The notes: generated from the sequence alone by a model not told the origin. A stretch of DNA of 6,536 bases from Hyphomicrobiales bacterium (GCA_013812985.1 JACCSN010000391.1:1-6536), one strand, 5' to 3'; counted from the first letter of the stretch, positions 1-5,961 are shown. Program-made: numbers and translations.

Positions 1-20
1 CCGTCGCACGCTGCGGACCT

Positions 21-287
21 TCAGAGCCGAAGCCCACGCCGATTGGCAGGCCGCAACAGCGGCATGATCGCGACCGTGCCCGGGACGCTTCCACATGTCG
101 CGAGCCGAGTTGCCGTGACAATGCCCTCTGCCGTGTTTATGTCGGCGACTGTGAAACGGGCGCCGAGCACGAACCCACCACCACGCAAACTCGCGTCTAA
201 AACGCCAAGAGGACCTCTCAGGGCGGCGATGGCGGCGTCAACCAGCCTTGCTCGGCGCCAATTGCACTGTAAATAAACTCTCATCAA
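21..287 (-). pseudogene. Probable decayed glutathione S-transferase C-terminal fragment
   Basis: An 88-codon open stretch resembles the middle and end of a GST C-terminal all-alpha domain. PLGVLDASLRGGGFVLGARF (residues 26-45) followed by TVADINTAEGIV (46-57) matches the conserved pattern of a leucine-rich helix, then G-x-x-F-T-x-A-D-I-N. The end, with RPA at 79-81, recalls the usual RPA motif near GST C-termini, but the segment between is poorly conserved. The N-terminal thioredoxin-fold domain is missing: an in-frame TGA lies just before the TTG/ATG at 287-282, and nothing GST-like is readable between 288 and the dioxygenase gene in any minus-strand frame. There is no Shine-Dalgarno. It is therefore read as a remnant, not a working gene. 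The identification is by motif only, and a chance resemblance remains possible. Confidence 0.5.
63..88. repeat. Imperfect 26-base direct repeat, copy 1
   Basis: Positions 63-88 share the first 8 bases (CATGATCG) and the last 11 bases (GCCCGGGACGC) with 292-317 at the same spacing; the 7-base centre differs. This copy lies within the 3' part of the GST-like fragment. Confidence 0.4.
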
Positions 288-371
288 GGTTCATGATCGG
301 CGCTACGCCCGGGACGCCGGGGATTGTCTTGAACGCTCAGCCCGCAAATGCGCAGTAAATTTGAGTGTCGA
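288..371. other. Region after the operon, no terminator seen
   Basis: Between the dioxygenase stop codon and the GST-like remnant I see no gene. The minus strand can form only short GC stems (for example GGCG-TAG-CGCC) without a following T-run, so no rho-independent terminator is called. Rho-dependent termination, or termination beyond the window, is possible. Confidence 0.4.
292..317. repeat. Imperfect 26-base direct repeat, copy 2
   Basis: Partner of 63-88, with 20 of 26 positions identical. It lies between the dioxygenase gene and the GST-like fragment, just past the fragment's 5' end. It could reflect a local duplication or a pair of protein-binding half-sites; the length is short enough that chance is not excluded. 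Confidence 0.4.
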
Positions 372-1274
372 TCATCCGGGCCCGACCTGAACTGTTTCCG
401 CCGCGGTCCACAGCCGGGCTTCCTTCGGCATCGGCGGATAGCCTTTCACCGTCGGAGTGGCGCCCTCGATGTCGAGCAGGAACTTCTGGCTCGGGCCAGC
501 CCGTTCGGCGAGCTCGGGCGTCAGATGCTCGCGCTCGTTCAGCTGCTGCGGCAGGTCGCGGCGGCCGATGGCGAGATGCAGGAGCCGGCGGGCGCGGCCG
601 GTTTCGTTCTTGGTGCCGCCGTGCCAGATATGGCCGTTGATGACGGCGACCGATCCGGCCTTGGCGACGACCTTGATCTCCTTGGGATGCGGCGCCATCG
701 GATCCTTCGGCATGATCGCCTCGTCCTCCGGCCGCACCTCGACTGCCTTCACCTCCGCCATGTTCACGTCCGGTACGTTGATCGGCACCCATTTGTGCGA
801 GCCGGGAACGAGGCGCGTGGCGCCGTTCGTCTCGTCCATGTCGTCGAGCACGACCATGGAGTTCACCACCCGCCAATCAGTCGGCGAGACGCGCGGCACG
901 TCGGAGTGGAGCATCTGCTGCCCCTGCCCTTGCGACGGATTGCGGGCGTTCAGCGAATAAACGCGGATCTCGCCGAGCAGATAGGCGGCCGCGGCGAGCG
1001 TCGGCGCGCAGGCGAGCAGCCGGTCAAAGGCGGGCGACTTGTTGAAAAGGTTGGAGAGCCGCGGCGCGCCCGGTTCGATGTGGACTTCATGGCCGCCAAA
1101 CTCCCCCTCGATGTCGCTCAGCCGGTCAATCTCGGAGCGCATCTCCGCCACCTCCTCCAGGCTGAAGACGTTCTCGACGACGAAATAGCCGTCCTCGTCA
1201 AGCTTGCGGCGCTGCTCCGCCGTGAGGCTGTCCGGCGTGATGCCGAGCCGGGCCAAGGCTTCCTGGGTGTTCAT
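372..1274 (-). CDS. PhyH-family Fe(II)/2-oxoglutarate-dependent dioxygenase
   Basis: Phytanoyl-CoA dioxygenase-like protein (PF05721), 300 residues, cytoplasmic, with no signal peptide. Family members couple oxidative decarboxylation of 2-oxoglutarate to hydroxylation of a small organic substrate, sometimes leading to cleavage or demethylation. The double-stranded beta-helix iron triad is visible: H123-S-D125 in QMLHSDVPR and the distal H218 in GHIWHGGTKNETGRAR. R229, 11 residues after H218 as in human PhyH, is the likely 2-oxoglutarate carboxylate ligand. NGATRLVPGSHKW at 150-162 is the typical middle motif, and LDEDGYFVVENVFS at 25-38 the typical N-terminal one. All catalytic residues are present, so it is probably active. 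It is the last gene of the operon, 62 bases after the PF08013 gene. The substrate is unknown; an O-methylated, deoxy or otherwise modified sugar or polyol imported by the ABC system is a guess from context only. Confidence 0.92.
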   Translation of the reverse strand: MNTQEALARLGITPDSLTAEQRRKLDEDGYFVVENVFSLEEVAEMRSEIDRLSDIEGEFGGHEVHIEPGAPRLSNLFNKSPAFDRLLACAPTLAAAAYLLGEIRVYSLNARNPSQGQGQQMLHSDVPRVSPTDWRVVNSMVVLDDMDETNGATRLVPGSHKWVPINVPDVNMAEVKAVEVRPEDEAIMPKDPMAPHPKEIKVVAKAGSVAVINGHIWHGGTKNETGRARRLLHLAIGRRDLPQQLNEREHLTPELAERAGPSQKFLLDIEGATPTVKGYPPMPKEARLWTAAETVQVGPG

Positions 1275-1283
1275 CTGTCGGTT

Positions 1284-1289
1284 CCTCCT
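1284..1289 (-). promoter_or_regulatory. Consensus ribosome binding site of the dioxygenase gene
   Basis: A perfect AGGAGG on the minus strand lies 9 bases before the ATG at 1274. It is the strongest Shine-Dalgarno in the window and fixes the start. It argues for independent, efficient translation of the last gene of the operon. Confidence 0.85.
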
Positions 1290-1336
1290 GTTTGTCTTCT
1301 TTGGCAACAAAAGCTTACCGCGAGGATGGGCGCCGT

Positions 1337-2617
1337 TCAACATCGCTCGCAGGCATCGCTGTAGAACTTGAGCACACGCCGCACGGCGGCGATCCGCAGG
1401 TCCTTCGATGTCGCGCTTACCGCCCCCGCCATCACGGCGGGGTAAAGCGCCCCCAGGTACTGGCTGATCAGCGGCTCCGGTATCGTGCGTCCGCCGAGGC
1501 GAGCCGAAAGCCGGTCCACCGCGGCCTGAGCCTCGGGATGCGGCCAGTAATAGCGGATGCGGTCGCTGTAGCTGAAATGCCGCTGGATTCGGAGCCCGTT
1601 CGCATCGCCATGGTAGTGCTTCCGCCAGCTTTCGGGCTCCCGAAGCATGAGGCACTCCATGACGTCCGGCAGGCTTTCCCCGCTGTCGGCCGGGTTGAGC
1701 GCTCGGGCGATCTGGTCCAGCCCGTAAAGCGCCTCGCGCAGCGCGAAGGTCAGCCACGGTCCGACCTTCAGGATCGCAAAGCCGTCCCTGACAAGCGCGG
1801 CAAGCGCGTTCGCCGGCTGGTAATCGGTCGAATGCGCCTCGAAGACGAATTGCGGCGTCTCCAGGAGCACCGCGCTGAGCGCCAGCGCCTTCGCCGGCTG
1901 ATACGCGATCACATCGGCGTTGCCGAACTCGACGCCCGGCTGGACGACAAGCCCGATCACACGCTCAAACGCGTCGGCAAGGCCGTTGGTGCCGAACACC
2001 GCTCGATGCGTCGCGATCGTCTCGAGGGCCGCGGCGGGAGATGTTGCGACAAGTCCGTCGAGATCGTGCAGCGCGCCGCCCGGCGTCGGCACCTCCGTAC
2101 CGATAATGTAGACCGGCGGCTGCACCCCTGCCTCTTTGGCGGCGCGCTCGGCGACGCGGGCGAGGCGCGCGGCGCGGGCCGCCGTCTCGCGATCCTCCAG
2201 CGCCTCAGGCTCGCCGGCGCAGCCCATGCTGGCGTCGAGATGGAGCTTCGTGAAGCCGGCGCGGACATACGCCGCGACCATGGCTTCCGCCTTGGCGAGC
2301 GCCGCCTCCACCGGCAAGTGCCGCCACGGATTGGGCCCGAGATGGTCGCCGCCGAGGATGAGCCGTCCGGCGTCGAAGCCTTCTTGTTCCGCGATGCCCT
2401 CGACGAAGGCGCGGAACGCGGCCGGATTCATCCCGGTGTAGCCGCCGTCCTGATTGACCTGGTTGCAGGTGGCTTCGATGAGGACGGGGCCCTCCGAATC
2501 ACGATAGTGCGCGCAGGTCGCGGCGATGACCGTGGGATGCGCCGAACAGACGGAAACGATGCCGGCCGCCCGTTTTTCGCGCCGCGCTTGCGCCAGGCTG
2601 AACAGGGCGGCGCTCAA
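1337..2617 (-). CDS. GatZ/KbaZ-family protein (PF08013), probable D-tagatose 6-phosphate 4-epimerase
   Basis: Member of PF08013, 426 residues, matching the length of E. coli GatZ and KbaZ. In enterobacteria these are non-catalytic partners of the tagatose-bisphosphate aldolases GatY and KbaY. In Agrobacterium tumefaciens C58 a member of the family was shown to be a D-tagatose 6-phosphate 4-epimerase giving D-fructose 6-phosphate (EC 5.1.3.40). The second role fits better here, because a PfkB kinase is immediately upstream and no GatY/KbaY gene is in the window. Conserved blocks in order: SVCSAHP 22-28, IEATCNQVNQDGGYTGM 47-63, LGGDHLGPNPW 88-98, LHLDASM 125-131, GTEVPTPGG 173-181, EAHSTDYQ 260-267, KVGPWLTFALREALY 284-298, SDRIRYYWPHPEA 351-363 and SQYLGALYP 385-393. 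GGDH and HLD resemble metal-site motifs of class II aldolases. The start is TTG at 2617; no ATG precedes codon 63, and the length before SVCSAHP agrees with the family. Confidence 0.92.
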   Translation of the reverse strand: MSAALFSLAQARREKRAAGIVSVCSAHPTVIAATCAHYRDSEGPVLIEATCNQVNQDGGYTGMNPAAFRAFVEGIAEQEGFDAGRLILGGDHLGPNPWRHLPVEAALAKAEAMVAAYVRAGFTKLHLDASMGCAGEPEALEDRETAARAARLARVAERAAKEAGVQPPVYIIGTEVPTPGGALHDLDGLVATSPAAALETIATHRAVFGTNGLADAFERVIGLVVQPGVEFGNADVIAYQPAKALALSAVLLETPQFVFEAHSTDYQPANALAALVRDGFAILKVGPWLTFALREALYGLDQIARALNPADSGESLPDVMECLMLREPESWRKHYHGDANGLRIQRHFSYSDRIRYYWPHPEAQAAVDRLSARLGGRTIPEPLISQYLGALYPAVMAGAVSATSKDLRIAAVRRVLKFYSDACERC

Positions 2618-2620
2618 TCC

Positions 2621-3565
2621 TCAGACTCCCGCGCGCTCGGCCCGAAAGGCGTCAAGCTCGGCGAAGGTCGAGGTTCCTTCCATCGGGCCGGTCAGCGTGA
2701 CGTTGCGGGCGCCGGCGGCATTGGCGTAGCCGAGCGCCTCGGCGACCGGCATGCCGTTGCGGCGGCAGACGATGAAGGTCGCCCCGAAGACGTCGCCCGC
2801 CCCCGTCGGATCGACCTCGTCGACGGGAACGCTCGCCACGCGAGTCTCGCCCGACTTGTCGAAATACGACGCACCCGCCGCGCCCCGTTTCAGGACGACG
2901 GCTTCGACGCCCACCGCCAGGATGCGGTCCACCGCCTTCGCTTCCCCGCTCGCCTCGGCGAACATCAAGAGCTCGTCGCCGGAGGGGAGGAACAGGTCGG
3001 CGTTCGCCAGCACCGTCCTTAGCGCCTCGCCGATTTGGGGATTGCGCAGCATTTCCTTGCGGACGTTCGGGTCGAAGGAGACGGAGCCGCCGCGCGCTTT
3101 CACCCCGCCGATCGCCTCGCCGATCCAACCGACGACCGAGGGGATCGATAAGGAGGTGCCCATGACATGGAGATGCGCGGTGCGCGCCAGCACGGCGGCT
3201 GCCGCCGGGCTCGGGCCGATGCGCGAATTGGCGGAGTGCCGGATGTTGTAGACGAAGTCGCGCGACCCGTCGCGCCGGTAGCGGACGAAGGCGCTCCCGG
3301 TGGCGATGTCGCGATGAACGGATACGGCCGAGACATCGACGCCGTCAGCCTTCAAGCGGTCGAGGTTGATCTGGCCGAAATCGTCATCGCCGACGGCCGA
3401 GACAATGGCGCTCGGATGACCGAGCTTGCCGACCTGATCGATGAAGATCGCCGGCGCGCCGCTCGGGAACGGGCCAACAAGCGGCTGCGGCTCGCGGAAT
3501 CCCTCGCCGCGCTCCGTGGCGATGATCTCCACCAGAATCTCGCCGATCGTCGTGATGAGGGACAT
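2621..3565 (-). CDS. PfkB-family sugar kinase, probable D-tagatose kinase
   Basis: Cytoplasmic ribokinase/PfkB-family kinase (PF00294), 314 residues, the usual length. By context it probably phosphorylates D-tagatose at C6 with ATP (the EC 2.7.1.101 reaction). The N-terminal half has the family substrate-side pattern: GPFPSGAPAIF at 31-41, KLG at 47-49 and AVGDDDFG at 57-64. VSFDPNVRKEML at 162-173 is a typical central motif. The C-terminal PfkB signature DPTGAGDVFGATF is at 252-264, with the anion hole GAGD and catalytic base D258. The ATG start at 3565 lies 20 bases after the ROK gene and has only a weak Shine-Dalgarno (GGCGG), so translation may be coupled. Three bases separate its TGA from the TTG of the next gene, in the same frame. 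Fructokinase or 2-keto-3-deoxygluconate kinase activity cannot be excluded from sequence; pairing with a PF08013 protein is the main argument for tagatose. Confidence 0.9.
   Translation of the reverse strand: MSLITTIGEILVEIIATERGEGFREPQPLVGPFPSGAPAIFIDQVGKLGHPSAIVSAVGDDDFGQINLDRLKADGVDVSAVSVHRDIATGSAFVRYRRDGSRDFVYNIRHSANSRIGPSPAAAAVLARTAHLHVMGTSLSIPSVVGWIGEAIGGVKARGGSVSFDPNVRKEMLRNPQIGEALRTVLANADLFLPSGDELLMFAEASGEAKAVDRILAVGVEAVVLKRGAAGASYFDKSGETRVASVPVDEVDPTGAGDVFGATFIVCRRNGMPVAEALGYANAAGARNVTLTGPMEGTSTFAELDAFRAERAGV
2626..2630 (-). promoter_or_regulatory. Ribosome binding site supporting the TTG start of the PF08013 gene
   Basis: GGGAG on the minus strand lies inside the last codons of the kinase gene, 8 bases before the TTG at 2617. 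The GAGG that overlaps the kinase stop codon is only one base from TTG, too close to serve. This arrangement favours coupled re-initiation after the kinase stop. Confidence 0.55.
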
Positions 3566-3585
3566 GACTGCCGCCGGCTCGGCAC

Positions 3586-4803
3586 TCAAGCCGCGAAGAG
3601 CCGCACGGGGCGCGCGTGCGGATAGAGAACGCTTTCGTCCACCGAGAACAGCTTCTGGTGGAGCAGCGCCGCGCCGCCCAGCGCCGAGCCTTCCGGCCCG
3701 AGCGTCGAAAGCTCGATCGTCGGCATCGGGTAACCTTCGATGAGCTCCCGCCGCATCGCATCCTCCACAAGGGCCGAGACGAACGGGAAGATCGGCGCGA
3801 CGGAGCCGCCCAGGATGATAAGACCGGGATTGAGCACGTTGGTGATCTGCAGGAGGCCTTTGGCCAGATGCGCGCCCCATTCCGCGGCGGTGCGGAACGC
3901 GGCTGCATCGCCGCGATGGAGGGCTGCGAGGAGAGCGTCCAGGCCGGCCGTCGCATCGCCGCATTGGAGCCGATAGCGCGCGACGACGGCGTCCTTGCCG
4001 ACAAGGCTTTCAAGGTGGCCGGGCTGCTGCCGGCCCGGCGCAAATCCTTTGTCGCCGACGGGGAGCTGGCCGAACTCGCCGGCGACGCCGTGCGAGCCGC
4101 GCATCAGCCGGCCCCCCACGACGATGCCGCCGCCGGCGCCGTTGTGGATCAGGAGAAACGCCACGGCATCGGCGCGCTCAGACACGCCGCGATACGTCTC
4201 CGCGATGGCGAAGGCGTTAGCGTCGTTCTCGATGAGCAGCGGCACGTCGATGGCGACCGCCCGGCGCAAGAGCGCCTCCAGCGGCACGTCGCGCCAGCCG
4301 AGCGTCAGGGCGTTGCGGACGATGCCGCCTCTCGCGAGCAGCGCCGGGATCGTGACGCAGAGGCCGCGGATGCGTTCCGGCGCGCGCAGCGCGGCGACCA
4401 CGTCCCGCACCAGCTCGGCCAATCTGGCGATGCTCGCCTCGGGCGTCGCATCGCCGGCGGCGAACGCGACGGAACCGCGCCGGATCTCGCGCGCGGCCAT
4501 GTCCATGGCCACCACGCACAAGCGGTCGACGCCAATCTCCGCGCCGAGAAAGGTCGCGCCGTCGGGATCGAGCTCGACGACGATGCCGGGCCGGCCGCTT
4601 CGCGCCTCGGCGAGGGAGCGCGCGGCGTCCCGCCGCTCGACAACGAGGCCGTCAGCCGCGAGGTTCGCGACGATGTTGCCGGTGGTGGAGCGATTGAGCC
4701 CGAGGACGCGGGCCAGCTCCGCCCGGCTCGTGCCGCCGCGGCGGAACAGCACGTTCAGCGCGCGTATCTCGTTCAGGTATCGGACGGAACGGGGGGTGGC
4801 CAA
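3586..4803 (-). CDS. ROK-family transcriptional regulator (NagC/XylR-like repressor)
   Basis: Likely sugar-responsive repressor of this operon. With the TTG start at 4803 the protein has 405 residues, the usual size of ROK regulators. Residues about 12-58 form a winged helix-turn-helix (SRAELARVLGLNRST at 26-40, then NLAADGLVVE). The ROK domain runs from about 85 to 395, with ENDANAFAIAE at 192-202, HNGAGGGIVVG at 220-230 and NVLNPGLIILGGS at 322-334. The kinase-type phosphate motif (GGT) is absent: the position reads EIGVDR, so this is a regulator rather than a sugar kinase. The usual zinc motif is lost: its His is Q246 in GEFGQ, and the three Cys positions appear to be P256, R258 and H263. 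The start is uncertain. TTG 4803 is preceded by GGAAAG at 7 bases and puts ATPRSVRYLNE at the N-terminus. An ATG at 4859 is out of frame. The gene sits between transporter and enzymes, so it is probably co-transcribed with and controls both. Confidence 0.88.
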   Translation of the reverse strand: MATPRSVRYLNEIRALNVLFRRGGTSRAELARVLGLNRSTTGNIVANLAADGLVVERRDAARSLAEARSGRPGIVVELDPDGATFLGAEIGVDRLCVVAMDMAAREIRRGSVAFAAGDATPEASIARLAELVRDVVAALRAPERIRGLCVTIPALLARGGIVRNALTLGWRDVPLEALLRRAVAIDVPLLIENDANAFAIAETYRGVSERADAVAFLLIHNGAGGGIVVGGRLMRGSHGVAGEFGQLPVGDKGFAPGRQQPGHLESLVGKDAVVARYRLQCGDATAGLDALLAALHRGDAAAFRTAAEWGAHLAKGLLQITNVLNPGLIILGGSVAPIFPFVSALVEDAMRRELIEGYPMPTIELSTLGPEGSALGGAALLHQKLFSVDESVLYPHARPVRLFAA

Positions 4804-4830
4804 ATCGCGGCTTTCCGGGCGAGCCGGACG

Positions 4831-4854
4831 GGACGGCGGAGCGCCGCCTCGTCC
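4831..4854 (-). other. GC-rich RNA hairpin after the binding-protein gene
   Basis: In the 71-base gap after the binding-protein stop codon the minus strand can fold into GGAC, a 2-base bulge, GGCGG, loop CGCT, CCGCC, GTCC: nine GC-rich base pairs. No U-tract follows, so it is not a classical terminator. Its place just behind a binding-protein cistron resembles hairpins known to stabilise that part of sugar-transport mRNAs and lower expression of downstream genes; that function is inferred here. Confidence 0.5.
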
Positions 4855-4874
4855 GTCATTCAGTTCGCGCTGCT

Positions 4875-5903
4875 CTATTGCGTCTTGCGCATGCTGAGAA
4901 GCGCGTCGACGTTCTCCGTCGTCACCGGCACCCACGGCACCTGATAGTGCTGGTCCTTGCCGCCGTTCCAGGCGAGCGTGCCGCCGTTCACGTCCCACAC
5001 CGCCGCGCGCGGCTTGTAGCTGTCGCCAATCACCCGCACGAGCGCCAGGTCGATGGCGCCTTTGGCCTGCGCGTCGGCGTCCTGCAGCGTCGACATCATC
5101 TCGCCCCGCTTGACGGCGAGCAGCGCGTCGGTGACGCCATCGACCCCGGCGACCGGGATCTTCGTGATGTCGGCGCCCGACGCCTTGACGGCTTCCATGG
5201 CGCCGATCGCCTCCTCGTCATTGTGCGCGATGATGCCGTTGATCTGGCCCGCGTGAGCGGTGAGCCAGTTCTCGGTGAGCGACATGGCTTCGGCCCGGGT
5301 CCAGTTGGCTGTCTTCTGCTCCAGGACCTTCACGTCGGGATACTGCTTCAAGGTCTCCTCGACGCCCTGGCCGCGCTGCACTTGCGCGGATTGCCCGATC
5401 ATGCCCTCGATGATGACGACGTTGCCCTTGCCGCCCATCTTCTCGACGACAGACTTCGCCAGCAGCTTGCCGGCCTCGACGTCGTCGGAATTGATGTAGG
5501 AATCGTAGAGGCTGGTGTCGGCGACGAGCGTGTTGGAGCCGATCATCGGGATGCCGGCCTCCTTCGCCCGCTTCACGGGGTCAACGCCGGCGTTGATGTC
5601 GACGGGGATGAAGATGATCGCGTCGTATTTCTCCGTGATCGCCGTGTCGAACTGGTTCGACTGGTTGAGCGGATCCATGCGGCCGTCGAAGATCGTCAGC
5701 GTCGCCGTGCCGTCGGCAAGCGCCGGGTGGGCGTTGGCGGCGTTCGCCCAGAGCACGTTGTACTCGGTGTCGAGGCTCTGAACGACCGCGGCGATGCGGG
5801 CCGGCTCGGCGGCTGCCGGTCCGGCGGCGAAGCCGGTCGCGGCCAAGCTCGCTCCGGCGAGCGCCGAAAGCGCGACCCGCCTTGTGATGCTTCTCAATGC
5901 CAT
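4875..5903 (-). CDS. RbsB-type periplasmic sugar-binding protein (ABC importer)
   Basis: Solute-binding protein (Peripla_BP_4, ribose-binding fold) of the importer whose permease is encoded just upstream. It should capture a sugar or polyol in the periplasm. The protein is 342 residues. An N-terminal signal occupies about residues 1-32, with twin arginines (TRRVAL at 7-12), a hydrophobic core and a likely cut after AAA before EPARIAAV; the twin arginines make Tat export possible. Positions that match ligand contacts of E. coli RbsB by motif are R177 in QRGQG, N228 in HNDE (227-230), D255 in GVDG (253-256) and Q274 in STLQ. The start at 5903 was chosen for the strong Shine-Dalgarno and for the signal peptide beginning directly at MALRS. 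The context of kinase and PF08013 protein suggests a hexitol such as D-altritol or galactitol, or tagatose itself; the sequence alone does not fix the ligand. Confidence 0.95.
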   Translation of the reverse strand: MALRSITRRVALSALAGASLAATGFAAGPAAAEPARIAAVVQSLDTEYNVLWANAANAHPALADGTATLTIFDGRMDPLNQSNQFDTAITEKYDAIIFIPVDINAGVDPVKRAKEAGIPMIGSNTLVADTSLYDSYINSDDVEAGKLLAKSVVEKMGGKGNVVIIEGMIGQSAQVQRGQGVEETLKQYPDVKVLEQKTANWTRAEAMSLTENWLTAHAGQINGIIAHNDEEAIGAMEAVKASGADITKIPVAGVDGVTDALLAVKRGEMMSTLQDADAQAKGAIDLALVRVIGDSYKPRAAVWDVNGGTLAWNGGKDQHYQVPWVPVTTENVDALLSMRKTQ

Positions 5904-5910
5904 TGTCCTA

Positions 5911-5917
5911 TCCTCCC
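5911..5917 (-). promoter_or_regulatory. Strong ribosome binding site fixing the binding-protein start
   Basis: The minus strand reads GGGAGGA, then 7 bases, then the ATG at 5903. It selects this ATG over an in-frame start 15 codons further upstream, which would put a charged stretch (MPGKEQQQPNREDRT) ahead of the signal peptide. Confidence 0.8.
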
Positions 5918-5940
5918 GGTTGGGTTGTTGCTGCTCTTTG

Positions 5941-5957
5941 CCGGGCAAAACGCCCGG
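5941..5957 (-). other. Intercistronic RNA hairpin between permease and binding-protein genes
   Basis: A perfect 6-bp inverted repeat (CCGGGC, loop GTTTT on the minus strand, GCCCGG) starts 4 bases after the permease stop codon and ends 37 bases before the binding-protein start. No T-run follows it, so a full rho-independent terminator is unlikely. A role in protecting or processing the mRNA at the 5' side of the abundant binding-protein message is inferred, not shown. Confidence 0.5.
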
Positions 5958-5961
5958 ATCC

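Noticed and set aside
300..335. GC-rich inverted sequences after the dioxygenase gene as a terminator
   Set aside because: The stems are only about 4 bp and no T-run follows on the minus strand, so the call is not supported.
348..1364. 338-codon open frame on the plus strand
   Set aside because: It is antisense to the dioxygenase gene, whose catalytic motifs and consensus ribosome binding site are clear.
1275..1757. Upstream in-frame extension of the dioxygenase gene
   Set aside because: It overlaps the PF08013 gene in another frame, shows no dioxygenase similarity, and the perfect AGGAGG marks the ATG at 1274.
1292..3022. 576-codon open frame on the plus strand
   Set aside because: It runs antisense across the PF08013 and kinase genes, both of which have clear family motifs. 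Its translation is low-complexity and unlike any family I recognise.
3566..3964. Upstream in-frame extension of the kinase gene
   Set aside because: It overlaps the ROK gene and has no PfkB similarity; the family N-terminus begins at MSLITTIGE.
3616..4944. 442-codon open frame on the plus strand
   Set aside because: It is antisense to the ROK gene, Arg/Asp/Ala-rich with no recognisable motif; a usual by-product of GC-rich coding DNA.
4804..4998. Upstream in-frame extension of the ROK gene into the binding-protein gene
   Set aside because: The extra 65 residues are Arg-rich and unlike a ROK N-terminus; starting at TTG 4803 gives the family's usual length.
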